Shown here in pieces: positions 48,435 to 56,753 of a stretch of 64,000 nucleotides of DNA; position 1 is the stretch's first letter; each line of letters begins with the position of its first letter. The notes beneath the pieces were generated by a model. The model was not told the origin of the DNA, did no database searches, and worked only from the letters and a program-made list of their open reading frames with translations. The position numbers and the translations under genes are program-made. This stretch comes from Meiothermus ruber DSM 1279 (GTDB taxonomy: Bacteria; Deinococcota; Deinococci; Deinococcales; Thermaceae), in the NCBI RefSeq assembly GCF_000024425.1, contig NC_013946.1:496001-560000 (forward strand). Reading direction: 5' to 3'.

Positions 48435-48734
48435 ACCAGTGCTAAAAGACCTGGAAGGAGCCCTGCACGAGCTGGCCGAGGCTCAGATCACCCGCGAGCG
48501 TTACCGGGAGGCTCTCGAGGTCGCCCGGGCCACCGCCCTGCTCTCGGGAGTGATCAACGGCGAGAATAGCGAGGAACGCGAGGCCCAGGCCCGCGTGACC
48601 CTGATTCAGGAGCACGAGAATCTTCGCATCGCAGAGGAGCGGCTGACCTGGGCCCGGGTGCCCGGGTCCGGGCCGAACTCACCCGCGCCCGGTTTGAAGC
48701 GGCCAGAGTCCTGGCCGGAAAGGAGCGGCTATGA
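48418..48734 (+). pseudogene. Small helical gene with 8-bp duplication frameshift
   Basis: Reads MKMNIEPVLKDLEGALHELA, then EHENLRIAEERLTWARV. At that point CCCGGGTG (48653-48660) is repeated as CCCGGGTC (48661-48668). Removing eight bases restores a frame (RAELTRARFEAARVLAGKER L) that ends in TGA 48732-48734 and overlaps the next ATG (ATGA) like the other array genes. The total of 317 bases minus eight is exactly 103 codons. As it stands the frame runs on over the next gene as nonsense-like Arg/Pro sequence. Confidence 0.65.
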
Positions 48735-49159
48735 GCATACTAGGACGCGCCACCGCCCGCGTCCCCGAGGCCCGCGCCCTGCTGGAAGCGCGGGTAGCGC
48801 AGGGCAAAACCACCTACGGAACCACCCTGGACGAAAACCAGGCTCCGCTCGAAACACGGCTCCAGCACGCCCTGGAAGAGGCCCTGGATCTGCTGCAGTA
48901 CCTCGAGTGGGCCCTGGAGAAGGCTCCGGAACCAGGCCGCGCCCAGCTCCAGATGCTGGCCGGACTGGCCGCCCTGACGGTACGGGGTCTGCTCCACCCC
49001 GGGGAGCGCCCGCTCCTGTGCGGGGTCAACGTCTTCAACGAAGCCTACGAGGTCAGCACCCACGTGCTCGACTTGAGCCAGGAGGAAGCAGCCCGCCTGG
49101 AAGGCTTCGACGACCTCATGAACCGGCTGAGGCACCGCCTGGTGGAGGTGATCAATTGA
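48731..49159 (+). CDS. Unknown protein with TYG/EExxDxxQYLE pattern
   Basis: 142 residues. The N-terminal half (TTYGTTLDENQAPLETRLQH, LEEALDLLQYLEWALEK) resembles phage proteins of the MazG/all-alpha pyrophosphatase type with EE...D in one helix. The second half has ALTVRGLLHPGERPLLCGVN and VFNEAYEVSTHVLDLSQ. The fold match is tentative. If correct it would hydrolyse a nucleotide. It ends just before hairpin copy 7. Confidence 0.55.
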   Translation: MSILGRATARVPEARALLEARVAQGKTTYGTTLDENQAPLETRLQHALEEALDLLQYLEWALEKAPEPGRAQLQMLAGLAALTVRGLLHPGERPLLCGVNVFNEAYEVSTHVLDLSQEEAARLEGFDDLMNRLRHRLVEVIN

Positions 49160-49163
49160 CCCG

Positions 49164-49190
49164 GGGGCGGCAGGGGCCGCCCCGTTTTTT
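49164..49190 (+). terminator. Intergenic GC hairpin, copy 7 of 8
   Basis: GGGGCGGC-AGGG-GCCGCCCC followed by GTTTTTTCTT, then CCGAGGTGAACC and the SWIM gene start. Confidence 0.8.
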
Positions 49191-49205
49191 CTTCCGAGGT
49201 GAACC

Positions 49206-49481
49206 ATGAAAAACATCCGCGAACGAGTAGAAGGTTTTCTGAACCGGCTGGAGCGGGCTGAGGGCCTGCTGCTGGAGGGTCGGATTCACCGGGTGGAAGG
49301 ACTCCCGCACACCTACGTGGTGCGGGGGAGCGAAAACTACCTTGTGAATCTCGAGCGCGAGACCTGCACCTGCCCCGACCACGCCAGGGGCCACACCTGC
49401 AAGCACCTGCTGGCGGCGGTGCTGCTGGAGCGGGGAGAGAAGAAAGGGCTGGTTCGGACGCTCAATGAGGCCGCCGCGTGA
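49206..49481 (+). CDS. SWIM zinc-finger protein
   Basis: 91 residues. The zinc motif CTCPDHARGHTCKH (CxC...CxH, about 59-72) with preceding YLVNLERE and following LLAAVLLERGE is a standard SWIM domain. Such small proteins bind DNA or protein partners and often occur beside recombination genes, here the Rad52-like gene. Good ribosome site (CCGAGGTGAACC). Confidence 0.8.
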   Translation: MKNIRERVEGFLNRLERAEGLLLEGRIHRVEGLPHTYVVRGSENYLVNLERETCTCPDHARGHTCKHLLAAVLLERGEKKGLVRTLNEAAA

Positions 49482-49532
49482 ACAACAGGCCATCGAATAC
49501 ATCCCCTTCTGAGCAGGGGAAAAGAGCACCAG

Positions 49533-49565
49533 GGGGTGGCTTCGGCCACCCCTTCACTTTTTTTG
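49533..49565 (+). terminator. Intergenic GC hairpin, copy 8 of 8 (variant)
   Basis: GGGGTGGC-TTCG-GCCACCCC, with compensating changes in both arms, then TTCACTTTTTTTG. The paired change supports a conserved RNA structure. Confidence 0.8.
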
Positions 49566-49578
49566 AAAGGAGTAAATC

Positions 49579-50091
49579 ATGGACAGAATCAGCATCCTGA
49601 CCCAACCCCTCACCACCGACGAGATCGAGTGGAAGATTATCTCGGCCAAGAACGGCCAGACCACCCTGGCCCCCTACATCGACGCACGAGCCGTCATGAG
49701 CCGCCTGGACAAAGCCTTCGGCCCCTTCGGCTGGCAGGTGCGTTACACTCCGGCTCAGGTGGGCAGCGAGCACGGGGTGATCGCCAGCATTACCATCAAA
49801 AACCCGGAAACCGGGGAGTGGGTGGAGAAGCAGGACGGTTCAGGCGCTTCTGACATGGAGCCCTTCAAGGGAGGCATCTCCGGCGCTTTGAAAAGAGCCG
49901 CCACCACCTGGGGCATCGGGCGGGAGCTTTACAGCTACCCCAGGGTGGTTGTGGAGGGGGAGCACAGGTTCATCCCCTTCAAGGTGCTGGAGCGGCTCAA
50001 GGGCTTGCCCAAGGCCGTTGCGGAGGGTAAGCCTCTACCGGAGGTCATCCGGCTCAACACGGAGGGGGAGAGTGTGCGGAAGGGGGGTTGA
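49579..50091 (+). CDS. Rad52/Rad22-family single-strand annealing protein
   Basis: 170 residues; AAAGGAG lies eight bases before the ATG. Family features: the opening EIEWKIISAKNGQTTLAPYI, ARAVMSRLDKAFGPFGWQVR, the SITIKNPETGEWVEKQDGSG hairpin and FKGGISGALKRAATTWGIGR followed by ELYSYPR. These proteins bind single strands and anneal them. DdrA of Deinococcus belongs here. On a conjugative element it may help establish single-stranded incoming DNA. Last gene of the hairpin array. Confidence 0.88.
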   Translation: MDRISILTQPLTTDEIEWKIISAKNGQTTLAPYIDARAVMSRLDKAFGPFGWQVRYTPAQVGSEHGVIASITIKNPETGEWVEKQDGSGASDMEPFKGGISGALKRAATTWGIGRELYSYPRVVVEGEHRFIPFKVLERLKGLPKAVAEGKPLPEVIRLNTEGESVRKGG

Positions 50092-50110
50092 TCACACCCC
50101 CCTCTTCTCT
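50082..50110 (+). terminator. Terminator at the end of the accessory array
   Basis: GGGGGG-TTGATCACA-CCCCCC followed by TCTTCTCT, over the Rad52-like stop codon. Confidence 0.65.
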
Positions 50111-50196
50111 AAGCTGGCAGGGGCACGCTGCTGAGGAAGCCAGTTTTCCCTTCCCTATAAAAGCACAGCTTGCTATACTCTGCACTTGACCGCTCG

Positions 50197-50817
50197 ATGC
50201 CCAGGGCGGCAAAAGCTGCTAAGCGACTGCCTATGATCGACCAAGCACACACCCTCACGCTTAATTGGGAGGGGCCCTTTGCCTGGCCGGGATTCGAGAG
50301 TGTGGCTGGGCTGCCTTCACTTCCCCAAAAACCCGGGGTCTACCTTCAGACCTTCGAATACCAGAACGGCTACCTGATCTACCTCGCCGGGATCACCCGT
50401 CGCCCGGTCTCCGCCCGCTTCAAGGATCACACCCGCAAATACCTCAACGGAGAGTACAACGTACTGGACATCGACGCGGCCCGGCGAGGGGTGCGTAAGG
50501 AGGTTTGGCACGGCTGGGGGTACGCGCGGGCGCACCGGGAGGAGTTCGAGGCGCGCAAGCCGGAGATCCTCGAGGCTGTACACCGACAGCTGGCGGGCTT
50601 TTGCATCTTCGTTGCGGACGTGGGCACTGGCCCTCGAGTCCTCGAGCGCATCGAGGCTGCGGTCATGAACCATCTGTACCGGCAGCCGCCCCCTTTCTGC
50701 GACATTCCCGACAAAGGCATGTACCTGGCTCCCCGCCGACCTTCGGAGGACCCCATCCGGGCCGAGAACGTTTGCAGGGCTCTTCTCCACGGGCTCCCTG
50801 ATTTCGTGGAGGTATAG
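50197..50817 (+). CDS. GIY-YIG-like protein
   Basis: 206 residues from ATG 50197; ATG 50233 (MIDQAHTLTLNW) is a likely alternative. TATACT at 50174-50179 sets a start about 11 bases upstream of the first ATG. PGVYLQTFEYQNGYLIYLAG then ITRRPVSARFKDHTRKYLNG follows the GVY...YxG/R order of GIY-YIG nucleases, with the Arg in RFKDH. The end has LERIEAAVMNHLYRQPPPFC. The nuclease Glu is not certain, so it may be active or only a related fold. First gene of the defence-like island. Confidence 0.55.
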   Translation: MPRAAKAAKRLPMIDQAHTLTLNWEGPFAWPGFESVAGLPSLPQKPGVYLQTFEYQNGYLIYLAGITRRPVSARFKDHTRKYLNGEYNVLDIDAARRGVRKEVWHGWGYARAHREEFEARKPEILEAVHRQLAGFCIFVADVGTGPRVLERIEAAVMNHLYRQPPPFCDIPDKGMYLAPRRPSEDPIRAENVCRALLHGLPDFVEV

Positions 50818-50843
50818 CAGGGGAGGGGGAAGCCCCCCTCCGG

Positions 50844-51107
50844 GTGACCTACAACATCCTGGCCTGCTTAGAGGTGGACGAGAGGAAGCTGGCGCGGGCG
50901 AGGCGGAGGCTGGAGGGGACGGGGTCCAGCCTGCCGGATCAAAAGGGGAGACCCACGGCCAAGCCCACCCTGCGCTGGGTGTTTCAACTCTTTATGTGGG
51001 TCCGCCTGGTGGAGCTGGGGGGCAAGTTGCTGGTCCTCAACCTGGCTTCCCACCACGAGACCGCGGTGCGCCTCCTGGGGGCCGGGCGATATTACCTCCT
51101 GGAGTGA
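50844..51107 (+). pseudogene. IS1634/IS4-type transposase C-terminal remnant
   Basis: 87 codons reading SLPDQKGRPTAKPTLRWVFQ, LFMWVRLVELGGKLLVLNLA and VRLLGAGRYYLLE, the closing part of IS1634-type transposases (PTLRWVFQLF...). The catalytic part is missing. The rest of the element is not seen on either side. Confidence 0.65.
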
Positions 51108-51189
51108 GGGGGGTGCGGAATGTGGGCTAAAGACCTACCACCCCGGCCTGTTTACCGTAACAAACACGGTCAGCCGGGACAGGCAGGTG

Positions 51190-53865
51190 TCATTCGCTAC
51201 TTTTGAAGCTTGATCGGACGCGCTCAGGGCTCAGTTCAGCCGCGGAGGTTTCTACGACGTAAGGAACCTCGAGCGCCTGGAAATGGGCCCTGCCGCTCTC
51301 GATCTTGAGGCGCTCGCTGACGCGCAGCTTAGTCATGTCCTTGCTGCCCTTGGTCTCGCAGATGAAGTAGAGCTTCTCCTGCTCGCCATCTACCATGACC
51401 ACGGCCCAGTCGGGGCGGTACTTGCCGAGCGGGGTGTCCACCTCGAACCAGTCAGGGAGCTTAACGAAGAGCTTCACATCCTCGCGCTTGTCCAGGGCTT
51501 CGGCGAAGCCCCGCTCGACCTCCGACTGGAAGATCACCCCGTCGTAGATGGAATTGCTCACCTCGACGATTTTGTCCAGGTAGCCAATGAGTTCCTTGCT
51601 CTCGAAGAGCATCATGTCGTAGGCCTGTCCCTCGAGCCGTTCGTACTTGATGCCCTCCACCATCAGCTCCCCGAGGGTGTTCCTGATGGCGGCTAGGGCT
51701 AGGTCGATGAACTGTTGGGGGTTCTCCTTGGCATCCGCCAGCCGCCCCGACTCCTTGAGGATGCGGGCCAGGGTGCCGCGAGTCAGCTCGGTCTCGCGCT
51801 GAAGGTAGGCCAGCAGGTCAGGGACGGCGGGGCGGAAGTCCAGGTCTTCGGTGTTGACCCTGACGAGTGCGGTCTCGAGGTCTTCGCCAAGCCGGACGAT
51901 GCGCCCCTTTTCGATGCGGTAGCGCGGGCGCTCGACCTTTGGCATCTCACGGATGGCCTTGGCGGCCCGCTGCACGAGGTCCTCGGTGTCGAACTCCACC
52001 CGGTAGCGGGTGTGGTGCTTGATCCGTTCCCAAAGCGCGCGGAAGTCCTCGTTGAGCTCCCAGCCCTTCTTGAGCTTGAGGGTGCGCCGCTCGCGGCTGT
52101 TTTTGATACGCTCCTGCCCAAAGTCAAGGCCGGTCTCCTCCTCGATTTCGGTCTGCAGGGCCTTAGCGAAGTCCTTGTAGCTCTCGTTGGCGATGACGGT
52201 CAGCCGATTGATCCGGGCGTCGAACGATCGTTCCCCGTTCTCGCGCACCGGCAGGCGCAGGCCCCGCCCGATCTCCTGGCGTTTCTTGACCTCGGAGCGG
52301 GTCTCGTTGAGCGTGCAGATCTGGAACACGTTGGGGTTGTCCCAGCCCTCGCGCAAGGCCGAGTGGCTGAAGATGAAGCGCAAGGGCTCCTCCAGCGACA
52401 ACAGCCGCTCCTTATCGCGCATGATCTTCTCGTAGGCCTCCTCGTCGGCCTGGGTATTGCCCGAGGTGTCCTTCCATCCTGTCTTGTCCTCGGCGAAGTA
52501 GCCCCCGTGCACCTGCTCCACCGGGGGAAGGTTCAAGGAGGCGTAGACCGGGAGTGACGAAAGTTCGTGGTAGGCCTCCTCGAACCAGCGCCGAAACTTG
52601 GCGTCTTCGCCCCGGTAGTTGGCTACCCGGTCGATGAAAAACAGGGACAACACCTTGAGGCGCTGGCCCTCCGGCAGCCGCGCGACGGCGAGTTCCTTGT
52701 TCAGGTGTTCGCGCACGGTTTCTCGGATCTGCGCCCGCATCAGCTCATCGGCGTTGACTCCTTGTTCCTGCCCCTCCTCCAGGCGCACCCCGTTGGCGAA
52801 GCTCACGTACTTGAAGCCCGCGTCGATCTCGTCCACCACGTAGCCCCGGTACAGCTCCCGCCCCCCCGACAGCTCGTAGAGGTCGGAGCCCTGCTTGAGG
52901 GTCACGGATTTGCGCTTGGCGGCACTCCCGTCCCAAACGTCGAGCTCTACCTTAGCGCTGATGCTGCTTTTGGTGGCCTTGACTTCCTTCAGCTTCAGGT
53001 AGGGAACGTTGAAGTTCTCCTCCTCGAGCACCGACGTCACCTCGATCTGCTTGACCAGCCCGAGGTCGTAGGCCCGTACCGGGTCGAGCCGGTAAAGCAG
53101 GTTGTAGGGGTTGCGGTGGGTGGCTGAGTAACGCAGCGTGCAGAGGGGATTCAGGCTCGCCAGGGCTCGTTTCGCCAGGTTGCTCTCGAAGTTCTGCGGC
53201 TCGTCCACGATGACGATCGGGTGCGCCGCCCGGATGAATTCGATGGGGCAGAAGCCCGAAAGCCGGTCATTGGGGAGAAAGATCACGTTGTTGCTCGGTT
53301 TGTTGAAGGCATCAATGTTGATGATAAGGATTTGCAGGGTGTTCTCGGTAGCGAAGGAGCGCAGCCGTGAGACCTGTTTGGAGTCGTAGACCCAGTAGTC
53401 CACCGGCACGTTGCCGTAGAGGGTGTCGAAATGCTCTTTGGTGAGGCGCAGATTCGAGAGCACCCCCTCCCGGATGGCGACGCTGGGCACGGCGACGATG
53501 AACTTCTTGAAGCCGTAGAGGCGGTGCAGCTCGTAGATGGTGCGGAGGTAGACGTAGGTCTTGCCAGTCCCGGTCTCCATCTCTACCGAGAAGTTGAGCG
53601 CGATGCCGCTATCGGGGATTTCGATGGCCTCGAGCCGATCGCTCGGTTCCAGCCCGTTGGCCTCCTGCACCCGGCGGACGTTCTCCAGCAGGGCCTCTGG
53701 GCTGAGCAGCAGCCCGTTGGCGTAGGCGGCGATGCCATATAGTTCGTCGGACTCCATGCCCAGGGTGTAGAGCCCCTCGCTCAAGGGTTGCCCTTCGAAT
53801 ACCCCCGTCACTGCCTGGATGGCCTCGAGCTGGTACTCCTGGTTGCTCTCGAACTTGATCTTCAT
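51190..53865 (-). CDS. res: Type III restriction endonuclease subunit (Res)
   Basis: 891 residues from ATG 53865, two bases after the mod stop. Helicase motif I METGTGKTYVYLRTI (about 96), motif II IVIVDEPQNFES (about 225), FSHSALREGWDNPNVFQICT and QEIGRGLRLPV, and a C-terminal PD-(D/E)xK nuclease: YRPDWAVVMVDGEQEKLYFI then CETKGS (about 815-840). Res moves along DNA with Mod and cuts between two inversely oriented sites. Complete length for the family. Confidence 0.93.
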   Translation of the reverse strand: MKIKFESNQEYQLEAIQAVTGVFEGQPLSEGLYTLGMESDELYGIAAYANGLLLSPEALLENVRRVQEANGLEPSDRLEAIEIPDSGIALNFSVEMETGTGKTYVYLRTIYELHRLYGFKKFIVAVPSVAIREGVLSNLRLTKEHFDTLYGNVPVDYWVYDSKQVSRLRSFATENTLQILIINIDAFNKPSNNVIFLPNDRLSGFCPIEFIRAAHPIVIVDEPQNFESNLAKRALASLNPLCTLRYSATHRNPYNLLYRLDPVRAYDLGLVKQIEVTSVLEEENFNVPYLKLKEVKATKSSISAKVELDVWDGSAAKRKSVTLKQGSDLYELSGGRELYRGYVVDEIDAGFKYVSFANGVRLEEGQEQGVNADELMRAQIRETVREHLNKELAVARLPEGQRLKVLSLFFIDRVANYRGEDAKFRRWFEEAYHELSSLPVYASLNLPPVEQVHGGYFAEDKTGWKDTSGNTQADEEAYEKIMRDKERLLSLEEPLRFIFSHSALREGWDNPNVFQICTLNETRSEVKKRQEIGRGLRLPVRENGERSFDARINRLTVIANESYKDFAKALQTEIEEETGLDFGQERIKNSRERRTLKLKKGWELNEDFRALWERIKHHTRYRVEFDTEDLVQRAAKAIREMPKVERPRYRIEKGRIVRLGEDLETALVRVNTEDLDFRPAVPDLLAYLQRETELTRGTLARILKESGRLADAKENPQQFIDLALAAIRNTLGELMVEGIKYERLEGQAYDMMLFESKELIGYLDKIVEVSNSIYDGVIFQSEVERGFAEALDKREDVKLFVKLPDWFEVDTPLGKYRPDWAVVMVDGEQEKLYFICETKGSKDMTKLRVSERLKIESGRAHFQALEVPYVVETSAAELSPERVRSSFKSSE

Positions 53866-53867
53866 GG

Positions 53868-55757
53868 CTAGGCTGTGCGAAAGCGGATGCCCCGGTCCCG
53901 CATCTCCAGGACGATGTTGGTCTTGAGCGCGTCGTTGCCTGAGAAGGCCACGTCCAGGCACACCACCTGAAGGGGCTTAGGCTCCAAGGCCGTCATCGCC
54001 CGCAAGGTCTCGGCCCGGATGGGCCGCTCGAGGCAGACCAGCAACTGCCCCTCCGCCACCGAGTACACCTTTTGCCCATGGATCTCTTGTTCCCGGATCT
54101 TCGAGGACAGCGGCAGACCGGCCTTGAGCAACAGCTCGAAGAGCACGTCCTCCTGGCTGCGCCCCTCCACGAGGTTGTCTACGAGGCCCTCGAGAGCGCC
54201 TTGAATGTCCTCGGCCTCGCCGTCCCACAGCTTGAAGTTGCTAGTGTCTAAACTAAAGGCCCTGAAGCCTAAATCCTGGCCGTCCGGCTCTAGGAGCTGA
54301 ACTGCTGATTTTTCGTCCCCCGACCTGATGCGCTCCGCCGCTTTTTGTACTCGGCCACGCGTCACACTGCTGATGGTCGGGTAATTGGGGTTGGGGGTGG
54401 GTTCGGGTAGCTGGACAAGAACGAACCTCCGGTCACCTCCGTCCTCCTGGTTCATCTCCAGCACAGCCTGCCCCAGCGTGCCTGACCCCGCGAAGAAATC
54501 GAGGACGATATCCCCGGCATCGGGCTCGGTAGCGAGCTGAAGCAGCCGCTTGAGCAGCCTCACCGGCTTGGGCGTATCGAAGGCGTCGGCGTCCTCCCCG
54601 AACAGCGATTTGAACTCCTTCTTCGCTTCGTCGGTGTGCCCGACATCGGTATGCTCCCACCAAGTATCGGCTACCACGCCAGCGACCTCTGATAGGAAGC
54701 GCTTATAGCGGGGTGTTTCATTCTCTTGGTTCAGCCCCCACCAGACACGATTCTCACTGACGTTGCGTTCATGTACTTCCCTACTGTATGCCCATACCCG
54801 TGTCGGGCTCGGCCATATCTCCTTGCCGGTCTTGGGATGAATGATCGGATAGTAAAGGTTGGGCCTCTGCTCGGAAGTTTTGTTACAGGTGTAGTTATCC
54901 GACATCCACGGTCCCCTGGGGTCATTGTCAGGGTTTTTATAAAGCCGGTTCTGCTCTTCAGTACGCTCCATTCGTTTGAGCGTCGCCACGGCCTTCCCTA
55001 GCTCGTTGAACCGGCGAGACTTCACATAAGAAAGCAGATAGTCATGGGTGTAGGAAAAATCGGTGGTGTCATTCGAGGGAGCATACTTTTTCTGCCAAAG
55101 AATGGTGGCGAGAAAGTTCTCCTCCCCGAAAATCTCATCCATGATCGCCCGGAGATTGTGCAGCTCGTGGTCGTCAATGCTGACGAAAATCACCCCGTCG
55201 TCCCGCAGGAGGCTTCGGGCGAGTTGCAGCCGAGGGTACATCATGGACAGCCACCTGCTATGGATTCGTCCTCCTTCTTCGGGTGTGGTGGTTAGCCTGA
55301 CCCCATCCTCGGATAGCTGGCCGGTAAAGCGGAGGTACTGCCGAATCCCTTCCCGGAAATCGTCGGGGTATACAAAGTCGTTGCCCGTATTGTAGGGCGG
55401 GTCAATGTAGATCATCTTGACCTTGCCGTGGTAGGCCTGTTGTAACAGCTTAAGCACCTCGAGGTTGTCCCCCTCGATGATCACGTTTTCGGTGGTATCA
55501 AAATCTACGGATTGATCCCGCTTAGGTCGCAGGGTTCCCCTACTCGGGATTTGCACTGCGCGGATCGCTTCGGCCTTCCCAGCCCATGACAGCCCGTAGC
55601 GTTCCCGCCCCGTTTCCACCTTCATCCCCAACAATTTCTGGAAGGTCTCGAGGTCGAGTCTTCCCTCTGTGAAGGCCTCGGGGAAGAGTTCGCGGAGGGT
55701 CTCGAGGCGCTCCTCGATCGGGTTCGGTGTGGTGAGGAGAAGCTTGTCGGGTACCAT
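53868..55757 (-). CDS. mod: Type III DNA methyltransferase subunit (Mod)
   Basis: 629 residues. DPPY motif IYIDPPYNTGNDFVY at about 117, SAM-binding DFFAGSGTLGQAVLEM at about 420, so the order is that of beta-class adenine methyltransferases, as usual for type III Mod. The central target-recognition region (about 200-400) has IDDHELHNLRAIMDEIFGEE, then LWQKKYAPSNDTTDFSYTHD. It methylates the recognition sequence and guides Res. The pair is complete and probably active. Confidence 0.93.
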   Translation of the reverse strand: MVPDKLLLTTPNPIEERLETLRELFPEAFTEGRLDLETFQKLLGMKVETGRERYGLSWAGKAEAIRAVQIPSRGTLRPKRDQSVDFDTTENVIIEGDNLEVLKLLQQAYHGKVKMIYIDPPYNTGNDFVYPDDFREGIRQYLRFTGQLSEDGVRLTTTPEEGGRIHSRWLSMMYPRLQLARSLLRDDGVIFVSIDDHELHNLRAIMDEIFGEENFLATILWQKKYAPSNDTTDFSYTHDYLLSYVKSRRFNELGKAVATLKRMERTEEQNRLYKNPDNDPRGPWMSDNYTCNKTSEQRPNLYYPIIHPKTGKEIWPSPTRVWAYSREVHERNVSENRVWWGLNQENETPRYKRFLSEVAGVVADTWWEHTDVGHTDEAKKEFKSLFGEDADAFDTPKPVRLLKRLLQLATEPDAGDIVLDFFAGSGTLGQAVLEMNQEDGGDRRFVLVQLPEPTPNPNYPTISSVTRGRVQKAAERIRSGDEKSAVQLLEPDGQDLGFRAFSLDTSNFKLWDGEAEDIQGALEGLVDNLVEGRSQEDVLFELLLKAGLPLSSKIREQEIHGQKVYSVAEGQLLVCLERPIRAETLRAMTALEPKPLQVVCLDVAFSGNDALKTNIVLEMRDRGIRFRTA

Positions 55758-55940
55758 AACGTAGAGTCAATCATAACTAGCTCGAGGCCATCCCGCACCA
55801 GGTGACGCACTGCGGGCTTTATACTTGGAACACACGCTCTGCACCGAACCGACGATGCCACGCGAGCCCACCTCCTCTCGGGTCAACCTGCTTACAGAGC
55901 ACAGCATGACCTACCGCCTTTGGCGGCCCAGGGTGATGAG
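55758..55940. promoter_or_regulatory. Divergent region between mod and the HipA-like gene
   Basis: A TATACT at 55820-55825 points to the plus strand, about 115 bases before the HipA-like start. No clear -35. No gene seen. Confidence 0.35.
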
Positions 55941-56753
55941 ATGAACTACCCTAAAGCCATCGCCCACAAGGGCCCGGTGGGGTACGGGGCCACTCTGCCG
56001 CAGATTTTCAGCGTGGAGGGGCTAGGTGACTGTCTGGTCAAGTTCGCGCAATCCGATCACGGCCCCAAGGCCCTTGCTAACGAGCTGATTGGGTTCCAGG
56101 TGGCCGACGTGCTGGGCCTGGAACACCCCGAGTGCGGAGTTGTAGAGATCGAGGCGGAGGTGCTGCCCGACGACGGGAAGCTCGAGGTGACGAGCCCCTC
56201 CGGAGACCGCTTCACCTTCCTGCCAGGCCTGGCCTTCTATTCACGGTGGCTCCCCTCGGCGCAACACCCCACCCCAGACGATCTCAACACCCTCGAGCTG
56301 GCGAACCCCCGAATGCTCGCGGGTGTGGTGGTGCTGGACCTGCTGCTCGGGAACTGGGACCGCACCGCAGCCAATCCCAACCTCCTGCTCGAACGGCGCG
56401 GGCAGCGACGCTTGGTCGTGATCGACCTCGGCTTGGCCTTCGGAGGCGGGCTGTGGGAGCTGGGCAACCTACGGGATACGAGCTTCCCGCCGCTGTATGA
56501 CCCGCTCCCGTATGGAGAGGACTTGGACAGACTCCTCCGGACAGTCAACCCCGCCACGGACTTTTCATCCTACCTTGGTAAAATGTCGGAGTTGAGCCGC
56601 CCTCGGCTCGAGTCCATCGTGGGGACAATTCCGTTGGAGTGGGGAATTTCATCCCGCGAGCGCGAGGCTTTGGTAGACTATGTGTGCACCAAAGCCCGGA
56701 ACCTCCCCGCCTATCTCGAGCAACGGCTCCAGAAGCAGGAGTGGTGGCGATGA
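55941..56753 (+). CDS. HipA-like kinase-fold protein
   Basis: 270 residues from ATG 55941. HipA-type kinase features: CLVKFAQSDHGPKALANELI (Lys and Glu of the nucleotide site), ANPRMLAGVVVLDLLLGNWD with the catalytic DxxxxNxD-like RTAANPNLLL, and VIDLGLAFGGG for the metal Asp. It belongs to the stand-alone HipA-like branch that is paired with a DUF3037 protein, as here (ATGA overlap). The pair is widespread in accessory regions and may be a toxin-antitoxin or defence unit. Confidence 0.8.
   Translation: MNYPKAIAHKGPVGYGATLPQIFSVEGLGDCLVKFAQSDHGPKALANELIGFQVADVLGLEHPECGVVEIEAEVLPDDGKLEVTSPSGDRFTFLPGLAFYSRWLPSAQHPTPDDLNTLELANPRMLAGVVVLDLLLGNWDRTAANPNLLLERRGQRRLVVIDLGLAFGGGLWELGNLRDTSFPPLYDPLPYGEDLDRLLRTVNPATDFSSYLGKMSELSRPRLESIVGTIPLEWGISSREREALVDYVCTKARNLPAYLEQRLQKQEWWR

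Noticed and set aside
40065-49565. Integron attC sites for the hairpin copies
   Set aside because: The stems are short (about 20 bases), lack GTTRRRY-type ends and no integron integrase was seen; kept only as a cassette-like idea.
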